The notes: generated from the letters alone by a model not told the origin. Shown: positions 1 to 5,424, counted from the stretch's first letter. The stretch: 5,424 nt of DNA from DAOUCP01 sp034432155 (GCA_034432155.1 DAOUCP010000031.1:1-5424); one strand, 5' to 3'. Translations and numbers: made by a program.

Positions 1-545
1 ACGGTGTGGGCACCTGGTATTCGCTGTCCGCCGAAGGCATCGAGCTCCCCGGCGCGGTAGCGCCAGCGGCGCCCGCCGAGGCGGCTCCGGCCGAGGCCGC
101 TCCGGCCGAGGCCGCTGCAGTGGAGCCGGCGGCTGCCGAGGCGGCTGCACCAGCTGCCGCAGCGCCAGCCGCGGCGGAAGCGGCACCGGTCGTCGAAGTG
201 GCACCGGCACCCGCGCCTGCTGGCACCGTCAAGGTGGAGGGAGCGACGGTATTTGGCAATCTCGGCGGCGCCTATGGCGTCCATGAGCTTGCCGTCACGG
301 AGGGCCAGACCTATGAGGTGACCATGACCTACGGCCTGGACCGTGGCGGGGAGTGGTGGGGCGTCGGCTTCAACGTCTGGTGCCCGAGCGGCCTGGTGGC
401 GCGTGGCAAGAAGGTTGACTTCGACACCAAGGCAGCGACCTTCACCGCGGACGAGAACGGCGTCTGCGGCATCCAGGTGTACAACTATCACCACGGACTG
501 ACCCTGTTCTACAGCCTGGAGGCTGGCGAGGTCGTCGCCGAGTAG
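1..545 (+). CDS. 3' end of a secreted/surface modular protein with a duplicated beta-rich domain (5' partial)
   Basis: The reading frame is open at the left edge and stops with TAG at 543-545, so only the C-terminal ~180 residues are visible. The first GTG (6-8) is probably an internal Val. Counting it as residue 1, residues 1-12 (GTWYSLSAEGI) look like the end of one domain. Residues ~16-73 are a linker made almost only of Ala, Pro, Glu and Val. Residues ~74-175 form a compact domain rich in Gly, aromatics and beta-favouring residues, with FGNLGGAYG, VGFNVWCPSG and VQVYNYHHG-like segments. Its end (LTLFYSLEAGEVV) matches the fragment before the linker, so the protein seems to carry at least two copies. 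Cys126 and Cys154 could form a disulfide, which would fit an exported protein. The pattern resembles beta-sandwich repeats in exported Chloroflexota proteins, but I cannot name a family. The linker may span the cell wall or space the domains. Signal peptide and function lie outside the window or are unknown. Confidence 0.8.
   Translation, partial: GVGTWYSLSAEGIELPGAVAPAAPAEAAPAEAAPAEAAAVEPAAAEAAAPAAAAPAAAEAAPVVEVAPAPAPAGTVKVEGATVFGNLGGAYGVHELAVTEGQTYEVTMTYGLDRGGEWWGVGFNVWCPSGLVARGKKVDFDTKAATFTADENGVCGIQVYNYHHGLTLFYSLEAGEVVAE
78..120 (+). repeat. 15-bp tandem repeat encoding EAAPA in the linker
   Basis: About 2.9 copies of a 15-bp unit of the form GAGGCSGCTCCGGCC start at 78, 93 and 108. They are in frame and encode Glu-Ala-Ala-Pro-Ala pentapeptides inside the low-complexity linker. 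Copies 1 and 2 differ at a single base, which suggests recent slippage or unequal exchange. The A/P-rich composition continues to about 225 in a less regular form. The repeat probably sets linker length. Confidence 0.8.
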
Positions 546-572
546 GCATCGATCGCTGCAACAAAGGATCCC

Positions 573-601
573 ACCGGGCCCGGCAGCTTGCCGGGCCCGG
601 T
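573..601 (+). terminator. GC-rich hairpin 28 bp after the surface-protein stop, likely terminator
   Basis: ACCGGGCCCGGC (573-584) is perfectly complementary to GCCGGGCCCGGT (590-601) around the five bases AGCTT. This gives a 12-bp stem, or 13 bp if A585 and T589 pair. It lies 28 bp after the TAG stop. No T-run follows (TGGCGTCGTGGG), so it is not a canonical intrinsic terminator. Such U-less hairpins are common at gene ends in high-GC bacteria and may act with Rho or protect the 3' end of the mRNA. Each arm also contains the self-complementary decamer CCGGGCCCGG. Confidence 0.65.
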
Positions 602-677
602 TGGCGTCGTGGGTCGCAGAGGGGCGCTGGCTCGCCCCTTAGGCGGTTGGCAACCGGCGTGCCGATAGCCGTATCTG

Positions 678-697
678 GAACGCCTGGGCAAGCGTTC
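678..697. promoter_or_regulatory. 6-N8-6 inverted repeat, possible operator
   Basis: GAACGC (678-683) and GCGTTC (692-697) form a perfect 6-bp inverted repeat with an 8-bp spacer, in the non-coding region about 190 bp before the regulator start. Geometry and length fit a site for a dimeric DNA-binding protein. It is not a LexA-type box, because the spacing between GAAC and GTTC is 12 bp. A dyad of this size can occur by chance in a few hundred bases, so this is tentative. Confidence 0.25.
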
Positions 698-803
698 TAC
701 ATGCGGGCAGTTGACCCAATCCTGGCTACGGCCCCGTGGTCAGAGCGGCGGGGGCGACCGCGCTGGCTCGGGGGACCGGCAAGTGGGCGCACAGGGAGGG
801 GAG

Positions 804-825
804 GGTTCGCTTGACACAGGTTCGC
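804..825 (+). repeat. GGTTCGC direct repeat upstream of the SARP-type regulator
   Basis: The heptamer GGTTCGC occurs at 804-810 and again at 819-825, a 15-bp period. Its core TTCGC recurs at 861-865 and 866-870. SARP-family activators are known to bind heptameric direct repeats next to or overlapping the -35 region, usually with a period near 11 bp. The repeats flank a TTGACA hexamer in front of a SARP-type gene, so autoregulation is a reasonable guess, but the spacing is not the classical one. Confidence 0.3.
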
Positions 826-839
826 GGGCCTGTGCGAGA
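811..839 (+). promoter_or_regulatory. Possible promoter (-35 TTGACA) with an embedded dyad, before the regulator
   Basis: A consensus -35 hexamer TTGACA is at 811-816. The bases 17 bp further on (GCGAGA, 834-839) match a -10 box poorly, so an activator would probably be needed if this promoter is real. A perfect inverted repeat, CACAGG (815-820) N8 CCTGTG (829-834), lies in the spacer and overlaps the end of the hexamer, as an operator would. Transcription from here would leave a leader of roughly 40 bases before the ATG at 885. Confidence 0.3.
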
Positions 840-870
840 CGTTGCGCGCGTGCGTTGCCATTCGCTTCGC

Positions 871-876
871 GGGGGG
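871..876 (+). promoter_or_regulatory. Purine-rich ribosome binding site supporting the ATG at 885
   Basis: A run of six G followed by A (GGGGGGA, 871-877) ends 7 bases before the ATG at 885-887. It is the best Shine-Dalgarno-like purine tract near that codon, although not a textbook AGGAGG. It favours ATG 885 over the in-frame TTG at 711 and GTG at 783, whose extra residues look like translated intergenic DNA. Confidence 0.45.
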
Positions 877-884
877 ATGGCTGG

Positions 885-3800
885 ATGCCGCGCTTAGTGG
901 CGCATCTCCTCGGCACGCCGCAGCTGTTTGTCGACGATCGGCCGGTCAAGCCGGCCTCGAACAAAGCGCTGGCGCTGACGTGCTACCTGATCGCCAGCCG
1001 GCAGGTTCACGCCCGTGATCGGCTGGCCAGCTTCTTCTGGCCTGAGTATCCGGACCGCAATGCCCTCGCCAGCCTGCGCACGGCGCTCTACGAAATCCGG
1101 CGCAGCCTCGGTGAGGCCGCCCCGCACTTCTTGGAGATCGATCGCCACCGCGTGGCCTTCCGGCCGGGAGAGGACGCGTGGGTGGACGTAACCGTGGTGG
1201 AGGCCGTTGGCGCCGAGATCGGCGAAGGCGATGCCGACCGGCTGCAGGCAGCCATCGAGGCGTACGGGGGCGAGTTCCTCTCCGGTCTCAGCTTGCCGGA
1301 CTCGTGCGATTTCGACGACTGGCTGACGCTGGAGCGCGAGCGTCTGGCGCAGCGGCATCTTTGCCATCTGTGCCTCATGGCCGACCACGCCGCTGGTCAG
1401 GGGGACTACAGCCGCGCCATTGAGCTGGTCCGGGCCGTGCTGGCCGTCGATCCTCTGCGCGAGGATGTGCACCGCCAACTCATGCTGTACTACGTGCACA
1501 GCGGTCAGCGCGTTGCGGCGGTCACTGTCTACCGAGACCTATGCGAGCGGCTGGACCGCGAGCTGGGCATCCGGCCCTTGGAGACGACGACGCGCCTCTA
1601 CCAGCGCATTGAGGCTGGCGAGGCAATCGAGGCGCCGGCCTCGATTCCGCACCCGGTGAGTCGTGCGGCGGCCCTCCTCTCGGCGGCGACGGAGGACGCG
1701 TTCCTCAGCTTGCGGCCGCAGAAGCTGGCGGCCCGGGAACGCGAGCTGGAGGTTCTGGAGCGAGCCTGGCAGGCGGCAGCGGCCGGGCGAGGCAGTGTCA
1801 TCGTCGTCAGCGGCGAAGCCGGGGTGGGCAAGAGTGCGCTCCTGGCCGAGTTCGCATGCCGCACTGCTGACCAGGCCATTCTCTTCGTGGGTCGCTGCCA
1901 CGAGGCCACTGCCAGCCAGCCCTACCGACCGATCGTCGAGGCGCTGCGGACGGGAATCGGCAGCCCGATTTGGAGTGTGCTGGACGTTCCTGCACCTTGG
2001 CGGCGACTGCTGGCACGCTTGCTCCCGGACTTAGGCGAGGGAGAGGCCGAGGCAGCACCCCTCGCCACGGACGATCAGCGTGAGCGCGACCGCCTGTTTG
2101 AAGCCGTGTGGGCGACGGTGTTGGCCGCCAGTGCGACGCGGCCGGTGCTGCTCGTAGTGGATGATGCCCAATGGGCCGACGAGACCTCCCTGGCGTTGCT
2201 GTCGTATCTCGGCAGCCGAGTGCGAAGCTGTCGCTGCCTGGTGGTGGCGCTGTGCCGCAGCGAGGAGCTGGATGCCGAGCGCCGAGCCGCACTCCGGCGC
2301 CTGGTTGCCTGTGGCCAGCAGCTGGCTCTCGGACCGCTGACCGTCGAGCAGACCGCCGAACTGATCGGCGATGTATCCTCGGCGGCCCGCGATCCGGTCC
2401 GCTTCGCCCGGCGCATTCATCGCGTCACGGGCGGCAACCCCTTCTTCGTTCTGGAGACACTGCGCGCACTTGTGGCGCAGGGGTCGGTGCAGCTTGAGCC
2501 AGCAGGTTGGACGACGCTCGCGGAAAGCGAAGCGGACGACTACGCCTGCCTGCCGGTGCCCGAGAGTGTGGCGGCGCTCGTGGACGCCCGCCTGGATCGG
2601 CTGGGCGACGACGCGCGCGTGCTGGCCGAGTGCGCGTCGGTGCTGCGTCGTGACTTCGCCTTCGACCTGGTGCGACAGCTCTCTGGTCTGCCGGTGCGGG
2701 CGGCCCTGGATGGCCTGGACCGCCTGATTAGCCTAGGACTGATTCAGGAGTCCGCCGCGACGCCCGGTGGCGTCGAGGTGCGCTACGACTTCTCCCACAG
2801 CCTGGTCCGGGATCGTGTCTACCAGGCGATGTCCGGTGCTCGGCGCCAGCATTTGCATCGGCAGGTCGCCGGCTTGCTGGAGGCTTCCCCGGGGGCGCCA
2901 CCGGATCGCGTCGCCTACCACTACTTGCACGGCGGAGTGCGGGAGCGAGCCGTTCGCTGGGCACTTCGGGCCGGCGTGGCCGCTCTGGCCGTGCATGGCG
3001 GGGAGGCCGCGCTGCGCCACTTCGGTACCGCTCGTGAGTTGGCGACGGAGAAGGAGGAAGAGCGTCTCGCCCTGGTCGGCATTGGGGATGCGTATGTCAG
3101 CTTGGGCCGCCTCCGCGAGGCTGTCTTGGCCTTCACCCAGGCTCTTCGGCTGCCCGCGAGCCAGGAGGACGAGGCTGATCTGTATCGGCGCATCGGACGG
3201 GCGGAGGAGCGGCAAGGTGCTTACGACAAGGCATTGGCTGCCTACGGCCGGGCGAGACAGCTCCTCGCCGGGCAGTCCTCCTTGCGGGCTCTGCAGGTAG
3301 CCGACGGCCTGGCCACTGTCTACGTGCGCCTCGGCAGGCATGCCCAGGCGATTGGCCTGTGCCTCGATGCCTTGGCCTGGCTGGCCGAGAACCCCCAGTT
3401 GCCCGAAGGCCGCCACGCCGAGGCCTGGATCCAGAACACGCTTGGCATGGCGTACCTCCACGACGGCGACTACGAATCGGCCGAACGGGCACTGCTGCGC
3501 AGCCTCGAGCTGAAGCAAGCGCTCGCCGATCGGCAGGGCGAGGCAACCCTGCTCAACAATCTGGGTGCGCTGTGCTACCACCGTGGCGAGGACGAACGCG
3601 CTCGGGCTTACTACGAGGCCAGCTTGCGCATCAAGGAGGAGATCGGCGATTCCTACGGCCGAGCGATCGCCCTCACCAATCTGGCTCTGATGGAGACGCA
3701 TCTGGGCAACTACGCGCAGGCCCAGGATCTCCTGGAAGCCGCCGAAGCGGCCGTGGGCTTGATGGGGGCGCGCTGGCTCGTGCCAGAGATTCGGCGCGTC

Positions 3801-4175
3801 GCTGCGCAGCGAGCGTTGGCCGTCGGAGACGCGGCGGCAGCGTTGGCGGCGGCGGAGGCGGGCCTGGCGGCGGCCGAGGATCTTGGCGTTCCCGCGTTCA
3901 TTGGCGCCGCGCACCGCATGATGGGCTCGGTCAAGGCGCTGGCCTTTGGGGATGCAGCCGCGGCCCGTGAGCATTTCGAAACCAGCATGGCGGTGTTCGA
4001 GATGTTGGCCAACGAGCACGAGCTGGCCAAGACGCAGGCCGCGTTCGGGGAAGTGCTGAAAGCCACGGGCGATGCAGAGGCCGCTGAGCGGTACTTGCAG
4101 GTGGCCGCGGCAGTCTTCGAGCGCACGGGGGCCCACGGCCGCCGGCGCCGGCTGGATGCCTTGCTGTCTCGGTAG
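885..4175 (+). CDS. AfsR/SARP-type transcriptional regulator with BTAD, AAA ATPase and TPR domains (1096 aa)
   Basis: This is a cytoplasmic one-protein regulator. Residues ~1-95 form the OmpR-like winged helix of SARP proteins, starting MPRLVAHLLGTPQL. Residues ~98-244 form the BTAD, with AIELVRAVLAVDPLREDVHR and a C-terminal YRDLCERLDRELGIRP segment. After a short linker, an ATPase module of AAA_16/STAND type begins at ~282. It has Walker A GEAGVGKS (310-317), Walker B PVLLVVDDAQW (420-430), a GGNPFFVLE motif (516-524) and a YDFSHSLVRDRVY motif (634-646). Residues ~725-1082 hold about nine TPR-like helix pairs, for example NTLGMAYLHDGDYESAERAL. There is no C-terminal LuxR-type helix-turn-helix, so DNA binding should lie in the N-terminus. 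By analogy with AfsR and MalT-like STAND proteins, ligand or partner sensing by the TPRs may control ATP-dependent oligomerisation and promoter activation. Start: the frame is open from TTG 711, but family homology begins at ATG 885. Targets and inducer are unknown. It is probably a single-gene transcript. Confidence 0.92.
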   Translation: MPRLVAHLLGTPQLFVDDRPVKPASNKALALTCYLIASRQVHARDRLASFFWPEYPDRNALASLRTALYEIRRSLGEAAPHFLEIDRHRVAFRPGEDAWVDVTVVEAVGAEIGEGDADRLQAAIEAYGGEFLSGLSLPDSCDFDDWLTLERERLAQRHLCHLCLMADHAAGQGDYSRAIELVRAVLAVDPLREDVHRQLMLYYVHSGQRVAAVTVYRDLCERLDRELGIRPLETTTRLYQRIEAGEAIEAPASIPHPVSRAAALLSAATEDAFLSLRPQKLAARERELEVLERAWQAAAAGRGSVIVVSGEAGVGKSALLAEFACRTADQAILFVGRCHEATASQPYRPIVEALRTGIGSPIWSVLDVPAPWRRLLARLLPDLGEGEAEAAPLATDDQRERDRLFEAVWATVLAASATRPVLLVVDDAQWADETSLALLSYLGSRVRSCRCLVVALCRSEELDAERRAALRRLVACGQQLALGPLTVEQTAELIGDVSSAARDPVRFARRIHRVTGGNPFFVLETLRALVAQGSVQLEPAGWTTLAESEADDYACLPVPESVAALVDARLDRLGDDARVLAECASVLRRDFAFDLVRQLSGLPVRAALDGLDRLISLGLIQESAATPGGVEVRYDFSHSLVRDRVYQAMSGARRQHLHRQVAGLLEASPGAPPDRVAYHYLHGGVRERAVRWALRAGVAALAVHGGEAALRHFGTARELATEKEEERLALVGIGDAYVSLGRLREAVLAFTQALRLPASQEDEADLYRRIGRAEERQGAYDKALAAYGRARQLLAGQSSLRALQVADGLATVYVRLGRHAQAIGLCLDALAWLAENPQLPEGRHAEAWIQNTLGMAYLHDGDYESAERALLRSLELKQALADRQGEATLLNNLGALCYHRGEDERARAYYEASLRIKEEIGDSYGRAIALTNLALMETHLGNYAQAQDLLEAAEAAVGLMGARWLVPEIRRVAAQRALAVGDAAAALAAAEAGLAAAEDLGVPAFIGAAHRMMGSVKALAFGDAAAAREHFETSMAVFEMLANEHELAKTQAAFGEVLKATGDAEAAERYLQVAAAVFERTGAHGRRRRLDALLSR

Positions 4176-4359
4176 ACGTGGCGCCAGCGGCACCACCGCG
4201 GATGGCCGGGTGAGCCTCGGTGAAACGAAGGTAAGCTATTCCCGAGCTGCCGTATAAGCTCCCGCACGGTATCCACATACCGCACCCACAGACCGGGCTT
4301 CCAGGCGACTGATTTCCCGTCCCCTCCGAAACGCGCGGCGAGTGCCATCGGCTCCCGAT
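4176..4359. other. Non-coding stretch after the regulator
   Basis: No convincing gene, RNA or terminator is visible. The plus frame that later shows transposase similarity is open only from 4258, after a TAA at 4255-4257. On the minus strand an open frame runs from the regulator across this interval, but I recognise nothing in it. The stretch may be the left part of the transposon debris that follows. Confidence 0.5.
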
Positions 4360-4512
4360 CCTGTCGTTGCCCAGGTGTTGAACTTGTGGGCCGGCGGCAG
4401 GTGCATCGAGGATGAGACCGATCTGCAGCACGATCCGGGCATCCTTCGGATGCTTGGTGCGAAAGCGATCCCGGGGTCAAGTCCCACAACTGTTGCGAAA
4501 GCAGGGGCGTGA
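4360..4512 (+). pseudogene. Possible N-terminal fragment of an IS1380/IS4-type DDE transposase
   Basis: In the frame ending at TGA 4510-4512, the peptide contains QVLNLWAGGRCIEDETDL, then QHDPGILRMLGAKAIP and SSPTTVAK. The order is a hydrophobic helix, a Gly-Gly-x-x-(I/L)-Glu-Asp motif, an Arg/Asp-rich segment ending in (R)xLG, then Ile-Pro-x-Ser-Pro. This is the pattern of the helical N-terminal domain that precedes the catalytic domain in several IS1380-like transposases. The catalytic DDE region is absent, no credible start codon or ribosome site is seen, and the frame closes right after the motif. It is therefore at most a relic of about 50 residues. The assignment rests on remembered family patterns, not a search. 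A chance resemblance in GC-rich DNA remains possible. Confidence 0.35.
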
Positions 4513-4672
4513 GCTACGCGGCACGACGGACCTTCCCGTCGGTGGGGTTGGGCGGCGTCTGAGCGAGCTCTGTCCGGAGGTGCCGAAGCCGCTTACCCTC
4601 GAACTCGCTCATCCGCACGCTCTGGCTCCGTTGACTCGCCTGCCATAGCGTGGCGGATACCGCTCGTGTCTC
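4513..4672. other. Unassigned spacer between the two transposase relics
   Basis: I see no gene here. The plus frame from 4513 stays open to TAG 4734-4736, but its translation is rich in Arg, Ser, Ala and Pro with no recognisable motif. The minus strand has an open frame of 109 codons (4514-4843) that also resembles nothing I know and overlaps the IS256 relic antisense. Confidence 0.4.
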
Positions 4673-4701
4673 GGGGAGTGGTGTACTTCGCCCGGCTGGA
4701 C

Positions 4702-4707
4702 AAGGAG
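4702..4707 (+). promoter_or_regulatory. Ribosome binding site of the IS256 relic
   Basis: AAGGAG at 4702-4707 is the clearest Shine-Dalgarno match in the window. Three GTG codons follow, at 4715, 4717 and 4719, in three different frames. The 4719 codon opens the frame that continues into the conserved transposase motifs, with an 11-base spacing. The 4715 codon has better spacing (7 bases), and its frame gives KTPLVEHLRKLG before stopping at 4823. Confidence 0.5.
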
Positions 4708-4718
4708 AGCCACCGTGT

Positions 4719-5304
4719 GTGTCCGCGCGGCGAGTAGGCGCTGCAGACGAAACGGAGGCAACCCGGCGGCTATCGGAAAGACGCCACTGGTCGAGCATCT
4801 CCGCAAGCTTGGGGGTGGACGATGACTTGCTGCGGGAGGGCATCGAACTGCTGGTCCGGCTGCTCGCGCAAATGGAGGTCGAGGAGCCCGTAGGCGCGGA
4901 GCGCTACGAGCGGCCGACAGAGCGTACCACCTACCTGAGTGGCTACCGGGAGCGGCCGTGGCTTGACGCGGTCGGCCGGAAGGTCCGCGAGATCCATCGG
5001 CTGGGCCACCGAGCGCTGGTGATCGCGATCGGGGCACGGGCAAGCGGCGAGCGGGACTTACTGGCAACCATGGCCTTCCCGCGAACGCACGGGTCGCGGA
5101 TCGACTCGACCAACCCGCTGGAAAGAGTCAACAAGGAGGTCCAGCGACGGACGAACGTCGTCGGCATGTTCCCTGACGACGAGTCCGTGATTCGCCTCGT
5201 CGGTACGATTCCTGTAGGAGATCGACGACGAGTCGCAGCTCGACCGACGGACCTTCCGCCACGAGTCGATGGCGCTACTGGATCCGACTGGATCGCCCAA
5301 ATGA
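4719..5304 (+). pseudogene. IS256-family (mutator-type) transposase, internally deleted and frameshifted
   Basis: From GTG 4719 the frame gives VDDDLLREGIELLVRLL, then VGAERYERPTERTTY and LSGYRERP, the N-terminal signature of IS256 transposases. It jumps at about 4956 to WLDA..KVREIHRLGHRALVIAIG, which is the first catalytic Asp region (Asp codon 4965). At about 5058 it jumps again to LLATMAFPRTH and STNPLERVNKEVQRR, followed by NVVGMFPDDESVIRLVG. This is the C-terminal conserved block expected to hold the catalytic Glu. Roughly 85 and 120 residues seem missing at the two joints, including the second Asp region. After about 5210 the homologous frame shifts: EIDDESQLDRRTFRHESMALL is read from 5218 and ends at TGA 5302-5304. 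About 195 codons remain, against about 400 in intact members. Part of the N-terminus (4781-4813) reads better in another frame. It is certainly non-functional in DNA cleavage. Confidence 0.85.
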
Positions 5305-5424
5305 CTTTGGCAACAATCGTGCGTTCTCATAAGGGAGGCTCCCTTAGGCCCGGCGCGGCCCGGCATCCGTATGGGGCACGGCCGCCGGCCGCGTCGGTTG
5401 TCGAGCCTACGGCCGCTGACGCGC
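5305..5424. other. Non-coding tail beyond the IS256 relic
   Basis: No gene is recognised. The plus frame used by most of the IS256 relic has no stop up to the right edge, so a gene caller may extend a false ORF through here. The translation after 5218 in that frame is no longer transposase-like. The stretch contains the palindrome at 5330-5346 and a short direct repeat GGCCCGGC (5347-5354 and 5357-5364). Confidence 0.5.
5330..5346. repeat. Perfect 17-bp palindrome TAAGGGAG-G-CTCCCTTA
   Basis: Eight-base arms (5330-5337 and 5339-5346) are perfectly complementary around a single G at 5338. It lies 25 bp after the transposase stop. As RNA, the central bases could not all pair, leaving a stem of about 7 bp with a 3-base loop. 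No T-run follows, so an intrinsic terminator is unlikely. A protein-binding site, a recombination or insertion hot spot, or part of an IS end are all possible. Confidence 0.5.

Larger units (their letters stand above)
4673..5304 (+). mobile_element. Degenerate IS256-family insertion sequence
   Basis: The transposase relic (4719-5304) defines this element. The left boundary is a guess. GGGGAGTGGTGTACTTCG (4673-4690) resembles the GTGGTGTA-type terminal sequences of some IS256 members and sits about 30 bp before the likely start, as expected. No inverted copy of it (CGAAGTACACCACTCCCC) occurs after the transposase stop, so the right end appears deleted or too mutated to see. No target duplication can be assigned. 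With about half of the transposase missing and no paired ends, the element should be immobile. Confidence 0.6.

Noticed and set aside
678..697. LexA/SOS box reading of the GAAC...GTTC dyad
   Set aside because: Known GAAC-type LexA boxes have a 4-bp spacer between the half-sites. Here the spacing is 12 bp.
701..814. Small ORF of 37 codons from ATG 701
   Set aside because: It has no good ribosome binding site, biased composition and no recognisable sequence. It is likely a chance frame in GC-rich intergenic DNA.
711..884. N-terminal extension of the regulator from TTG 711 or GTG 783
   Set aside because: The 58 extra residues are Arg/Gly/Ala-rich with no family similarity. The winged helix begins right at ATG 885, which has a G-rich tract upstream.
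894..1499. 201-codon open frame on the minus strand
   Set aside because: It is a shadow of the winged-helix/BTAD coding region with no domain resemblance.
2733..4196. 487-codon open frame on the minus strand
   Set aside because: It lies antisense to the well supported regulator, has no recognisable motif, and arises from third-position GC bias. The plus-strand frame has clear ATPase and TPR motifs.
3710..4489. Minus-strand open frame crossing the regulator end, including WKPGLWVRYVDTVRELIRQL
   Set aside because: The peptide part looks protein-like, but the frame is mostly antisense to the TPR region and its start overlaps the suspected transposase fragment. No family was recognised, so it is not called.
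4514..4843. Minus-strand 109-codon open frame over the IS256 left end
   Set aside because: Its sequence is Ser/Arg/Pro-rich without motifs and overlaps the plus-strand transposase relic.
5296..5333. Possible Tn3-type terminal repeat ending in CGTTCTCATAAG
   Set aside because: The TAAG-like inner end is suggestive, but the expected GGGG outer end is absent and no partner repeat is visible. The resemblance is too weak to call.

Overview
The window is very GC-rich and has the look of a Chloroflexota chromosome, possibly of the Thermomicrobia/Sphaerobacter type. That is an inference from two protein types: a secreted beta-rich repeat protein with an Ala/Pro/Glu linker, and a very large SARP-ATPase-TPR regulator. 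Actinomycetota cannot be excluded from this window alone. No rRNA, tRNA, CRISPR array or phage module was seen.

Layout. (1) Positions 1-545 hold the 3' end of a plus-strand gene for an apparently exported modular protein. It has the tail of one beta-sandwich-like domain, a low-complexity A/P/E/V linker, and a complete second copy of the same kind of domain. (2) Positions 546-884 are intergenic. They contain a strong GC-rich hairpin just after the stop codon (likely terminator), two 6-N8-6 dyads, a TTGACA hexamer and a GGTTCGC direct repeat, together a plausible control region for the next gene. (3) Positions 885-4175 encode one 1096-aa AfsR-like regulator: N-terminal winged helix, bacterial transcriptional activator domain (BTAD), AAA/STAND-type ATPase and about nine TPRs. 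This is the one clearly intact gene. (4) Positions 4176-5424 hold no intact gene. They appear to be a graveyard of insertion sequences. A short stretch resembles the N-terminal domain of an IS1380/IS4-type DDE transposase. It is followed by a well supported IS256-family (mutator-type) transposase relic at about 4719-5304. That relic has lost two internal blocks while keeping frame, has a shifted stretch near its N-terminus, and is frameshifted again near its C-terminus. A perfect 17-bp palindrome lies beyond it.

How the parts relate. The surface protein and the regulator are co-directional, but they are separated by 339 bp and a hairpin, so they are probably separate transcription units. Nothing here identifies the regulator's targets. 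The IS debris directly downstream of the regulator suggests a rearranged or accessory locus. I do not see a convincing new biological system. The most noteworthy items are the doubly deleted IS256 relic and the structured control region before the regulator.
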